From Rutpela maculata (Eukaryota > Arthropoda > Insecta > Coleoptera > Cerambycidae): a stretch of 64,000 nucleotides of DNA. The notes under the pieces were generated by a model. The model did not search any database and was not told the DNA's origin. It saw only the letters and a list, made by a program, of their open reading frames with translations. Shown here piece by piece: positions 61,206 through 64,000 of the stretch. Made by a program: the position numbers and the translations under genes. Position 1 is the stretch's first letter; each line of letters begins with the position of its first letter. The stretch is taken from positions 184,635,729 to 184,699,728 of the forward strand of contig OW386287.2 of NCBI GenBank assembly GCA_936432065.2. The letters are read 5' to 3'.

Positions 61206-62270
61206 ATCTCGGCGACCTATGATTGAATACTGGGGGGATTAGTTTGGGGCCCAGACTAATTAGTGTTGTGGTTTGAATGTGACAATTTCTTCAATAATTA
61301 TCTGTCGATTTTTTAAATCACTTCTGGCTTGCATCTTCTCAGACCGTTTGCTACGACAATGGGCTCATTTAATGAATTTTATTTAGTAGTTGTTACTTCT
61401 TGTCTTGTGGATAAAGTATTATAGTCCGTAGGAATTAGCATTTTTGGTCGATGTTTTTAGTGCAGCAATGTGACCTATACCAAATTGAAGGTTTATACAT
61501 TAGAAACAAAACTGTCACAACCCGCAGTCATAAAAAAAGGGCGATTTCCGAGAAATAAACATACAGGGTGTAATTAGTTTCATGTCATTAAAAAAACTGG
61601 TAATGGGGACAAACAAAAAACCTTTATGACTTTTTCCTCTAGGGGCACTGAAAAATACTGACCTAGGTTAACAATTTGAATATTATGGTAGGAAACATTT
61701 GAGAACCACTGCCTTTCTGGGTCAATGGACGTGTACTTCCCAATTATACAACTTTTAAATTGTCAAAAAAAAGTGCAAAGATTACCGACCGACTCGTCTC
61801 GCCGGCACGCGACGGCCCGCGGTTTCAAAGCAAAGAAGGGCGGCACCTTTGATGACCGCCTCAACGGAACCAATTATAAAAATGTAAATAATTCGTTATC
61901 TCTTTTTCCAGAACTGCAAGCAAATGATGGACGTAGAAGTTTAAACACAGCATTTCTTTACATGTGTGTTTTTTTAATTTAGAACAAAATATTGGAGCTT
62001 TTATTGTTGTTTATATAATTTTTCAGATTTAAATGTGATTTATTAACATTTGTAACCTAAATGAGTGTTCTGGGTTAAAAGCTTAAAACATGAGAAATTA
62101 TTGCATGGGATTGGGAATTGGGAAATAAAGAGTTAGACGTCTGAGATACGATAACAGAAAACAATTATGTGTATTTTAAGTTAGGAAAAAATCTGATTTA
62201 TTTAACGAATTGCCGATCAGGTATCGAAAACTAAAATATTCGGTAAATATAGAACTTACCAATAAATTAT
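61206..62270. other. No gene recognised; small repeats
   Basis: 61368-61432 repeats 35012-35080. A CAGGGTG-type block (acagggtgtaattagtttca) starts near 61563. A GC-rich patch lies at 61790-61860. Confidence 0.4.
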
Positions 62271-62274
62271 TGTT

Positions 62275-62420
62275 GATTTACATAAATTGTTCGAAATGGC
62301 TTCCGTCTGCATCAATACACTTTTCGGCACGTCGAACTAAGGACATACGCACTCCATTCGACACATTTGGTAAATTAGGATCATTTTTTATGGTTTCCAT
62401 GCACATTAAAATACCACATT
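62275..62420 (-). pseudogene. Transposase C-terminal scrap
   Basis: Minus strand reads ETIKNDPNLPNVSNGVRM, then SLVRRAEKCIDADGSHFEQF and a stop, resembling the extreme C-terminus of IS630/Tc1-type transposases (RRxxxCIxAxGxHFEHL). Only this tail remains. Confidence 0.45.
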
Positions 62421-62579
62421 AAACTATCAACTAACGTTGTCAATAAAGAAAATAAAAATAAAAACTTGGTCCAAAAAGCAACACAAAAAGAACTAACAAG
62501 TAGTGTCTGTACGTAATCAAGAACTTAACGACTTGAACGGTAAGTCAATAAAATAAATCTTAAACTGTAGGGTATTTGT

Positions 62580-63330
62580 AGAATCTATCAAAAAATTAAC
62601 TTTTCCAGGATTTGTAGATTCGCTTTTGTTTTGTCAAATTTCTGACAAATGTCACCTAATAGACTTAATCGAGCCCTACATCGCCATTTTTGAAAATGAA
62701 AATCGGACCTTGGGTTCGGGAGTTATCAATATCTATGTAAAATCATACTCGGCCTTGGAAAAAATACTTGCGGTCAACGGATTCGGGCCGCCAGCAATAG
62801 GCTTCATTTGTGGCCATGTACCTTCGATCCCACCAAATCTCATCGAAATCGATCGATATCCTGGACAGTTATCGTGCTTCCTAGCTCGATTTCGAGAAAA
62901 CCAGTTTTTTGCAGAAAAAATCAATTTTCATTTGTTTTTCGACATTGTCTCCGGTATACTTATCTCTAGATCGTTGCCGGCGGCACCGTCTTATTTTTGA
63001 AATATCTCGATCCGACTGCCCGTTACCGAGTTATTCAATTTTTCCCGAAAAACTTGAAACGTCTATATCGGGTACTTCCGGTTTATGAACCAAGCCGAGC
63101 TTCCAGCGTTAAGGTTTTCTAAAGGCCTCCTATTAACCACCCAAGTTTCATCGAAATCTGAAAACGCATTAGGGGGTCTGAGCGTGACAGACAGACAGAC
63201 CGACAGACAGACCGACAGACAGACCGACAGACAGACCGACTGACCGACGGACGGAATTTTCTAAATTCGCTCTCGAGTCGATAGATATGACTTTCATTTC
63301 GATCCGACGTTTTTTTCGGATTTCGATGGT
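62580..63330. repeat. Repeat-derived block with a (GACAGACC)n minisatellite
   Basis: 63186-63255 consists of about eight units of gacagacc/gacagaccg. The neighbouring plus ORF (62626-63000) has the character of a transposon-derived repeat, not a host gene. Similar cagacag tracts lie inside the foldback elements at 8.6, 9.3 and 46.2 kb. Confidence 0.5.
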
Positions 63331-63687
63331 TCACTGGAAAAATGCAAAACCTATACTACATTTTTTTTCAAAATGTAGTAACAAGAAAAGAAAAAAATTG
63401 TATAATATATCACAGATTTTGTAATCAGTACGTTGTATAAAACGAATGGTGTTTTGCAGTACATTGAAAATAATCATATAGTAATAATCAAATATTTCGA
63501 ATATATCCATCATACCTATTACATATAAAAAAAGGGAATTTTTTTCAACTATGAGGTTACGAATATTTTAAAATCTGAAATCTCCAGTTTAAACGGTCCC
63601 CATCCACGGTTTGAAAACTTCAAACCTTATACAACTATACAACTGGCCCTAAGAGTGTCGCATCGCAATACCGGTAGCGAAATTCCA

Positions 63688-63800
63688 TTTTCGTATCAAT
63701 CGTATAGGCGATACGAAATATACGAATCTTTTTTTGTGGGATTCGTACCATTCGTATTACTGCAAGGATTCGTACCAATGATACGAATCATACGAGTACT
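63688..63800. repeat. Cluster of ATACGAAT words
   Basis: Within about 110 bp, the word atacgaat or its complement attcgtat/attcgtac recurs at least nine times in both orientations. It resembles the sub-terminal word clusters of elements A, B and C; no terminal CCCA motif was found before the window ends. Confidence 0.5.
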
Positions 63801-64000
63801 ACCCACCTCTATTAAGGCGCGTTTGCACGCATTCAGTAATTTAGTCGAGTAGAGAGACGGTCGAGTAATTTAGTAATTGCTTTCCACAACGGCCGTTTGC
63901 ACCGTATTGTTTAACAGAGGATTAATCTTAAACCTCCGTTAAATTTAAAATTTGCTTGGCACCGTTCGTTAATCCTTAATTAAATTAGCTTAAACTTGCG
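63801..64000. other. No gene recognised at window end
   Basis: Short repeated words (gagtaatttagtaatt; cgtttgcac; gttaatcctt) but nothing assignable. Confidence 0.4.

Noticed and set aside
62626..63000. Plus ORF of 124 codons as a host gene
   Set aside because: Embedded in repeat-type sequence with a minisatellite; no splice context or domain.
63186..63255. Regular short repeats resembling a CRISPR-like array
   Set aside because: Units of about 8 bp with no unique spacers; a minisatellite inside eukaryotic repeat sequence.

Overview
This is a stretch of insect nuclear genome: AT-rich, with short-intron eukaryotic genes, very dense in transposable elements, and no prokaryotic signals. The mix of foldback elements ending in CAGGGTG, hAT MITEs, Ty3/Gypsy, CR1/Jockey/R4-type LINEs and Crypton-like tyrosine recombinases recalls beetles, but the order is inferred, not shown.

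Two complete host genes can be assembled exon by exon. TATDN1 (TatD-family metallo-DNase, 300 aa, six exons) lies on the minus strand from 35836 down to 4576. FAM20B (glycosaminoglycan xylosylkinase, 415 aa, four exons) lies on the plus strand from 35948 to 45296. They are head to head, with 111 bp between their start codons, so they probably share a bidirectional promoter. A further plus-strand terminal exon (4227-4347) of an unidentified gene converges on the 3' end of TATDN1. Nearly everything else up to 45 kb lies in introns of these two genes, and nearly all of it is transposon-derived.

TATDN1 intron 4 (4946-22123) holds a decayed Jockey-like LINE, several foldback elements, and a large foldback at 15640-21897. 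One arm of that foldback is split by element A (15889-20689), which contains element B (16651-19752), which carries a decayed, intron-containing tyrosine-recombinase gene. TATDN1 intron 2 (22569-35553) holds a CR1-like LINE interrupted by a TA-target MITE and by a young 7.8 kb Ty3/Gypsy element (24573-32349). The two 494-bp LTRs of the Gypsy element differ at one site. It is nevertheless disabled by element C (27268-28557) in gag and by a frameshift in pol. Elements A, B and C share a terminal motif close to CCCANRCAGCA. FAM20B intron 2 (36873-44814) holds the 3' part of an R4-like LINE split by three DNA elements of different types (TTAA, TA and 8-bp target duplications). The 8-bp one, a 3.67 kb hAT-type element, contains an apparently perfect 905-bp tandem duplication.

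From 45.3 kb to the end no host gene was recognised. The region 47.4-58.4 kb is a run of long palindromes (0.3 to 5.6 kb) lying almost end to end. One contains a 293-bp copy of a sequence 4.8 kb upstream, flanked by 96-bp direct repeats. Another carries two hAT MITEs whose empty sites survive in the opposite arm. The last 6 kb holds MITEs, transposase scraps and short-word repeats.
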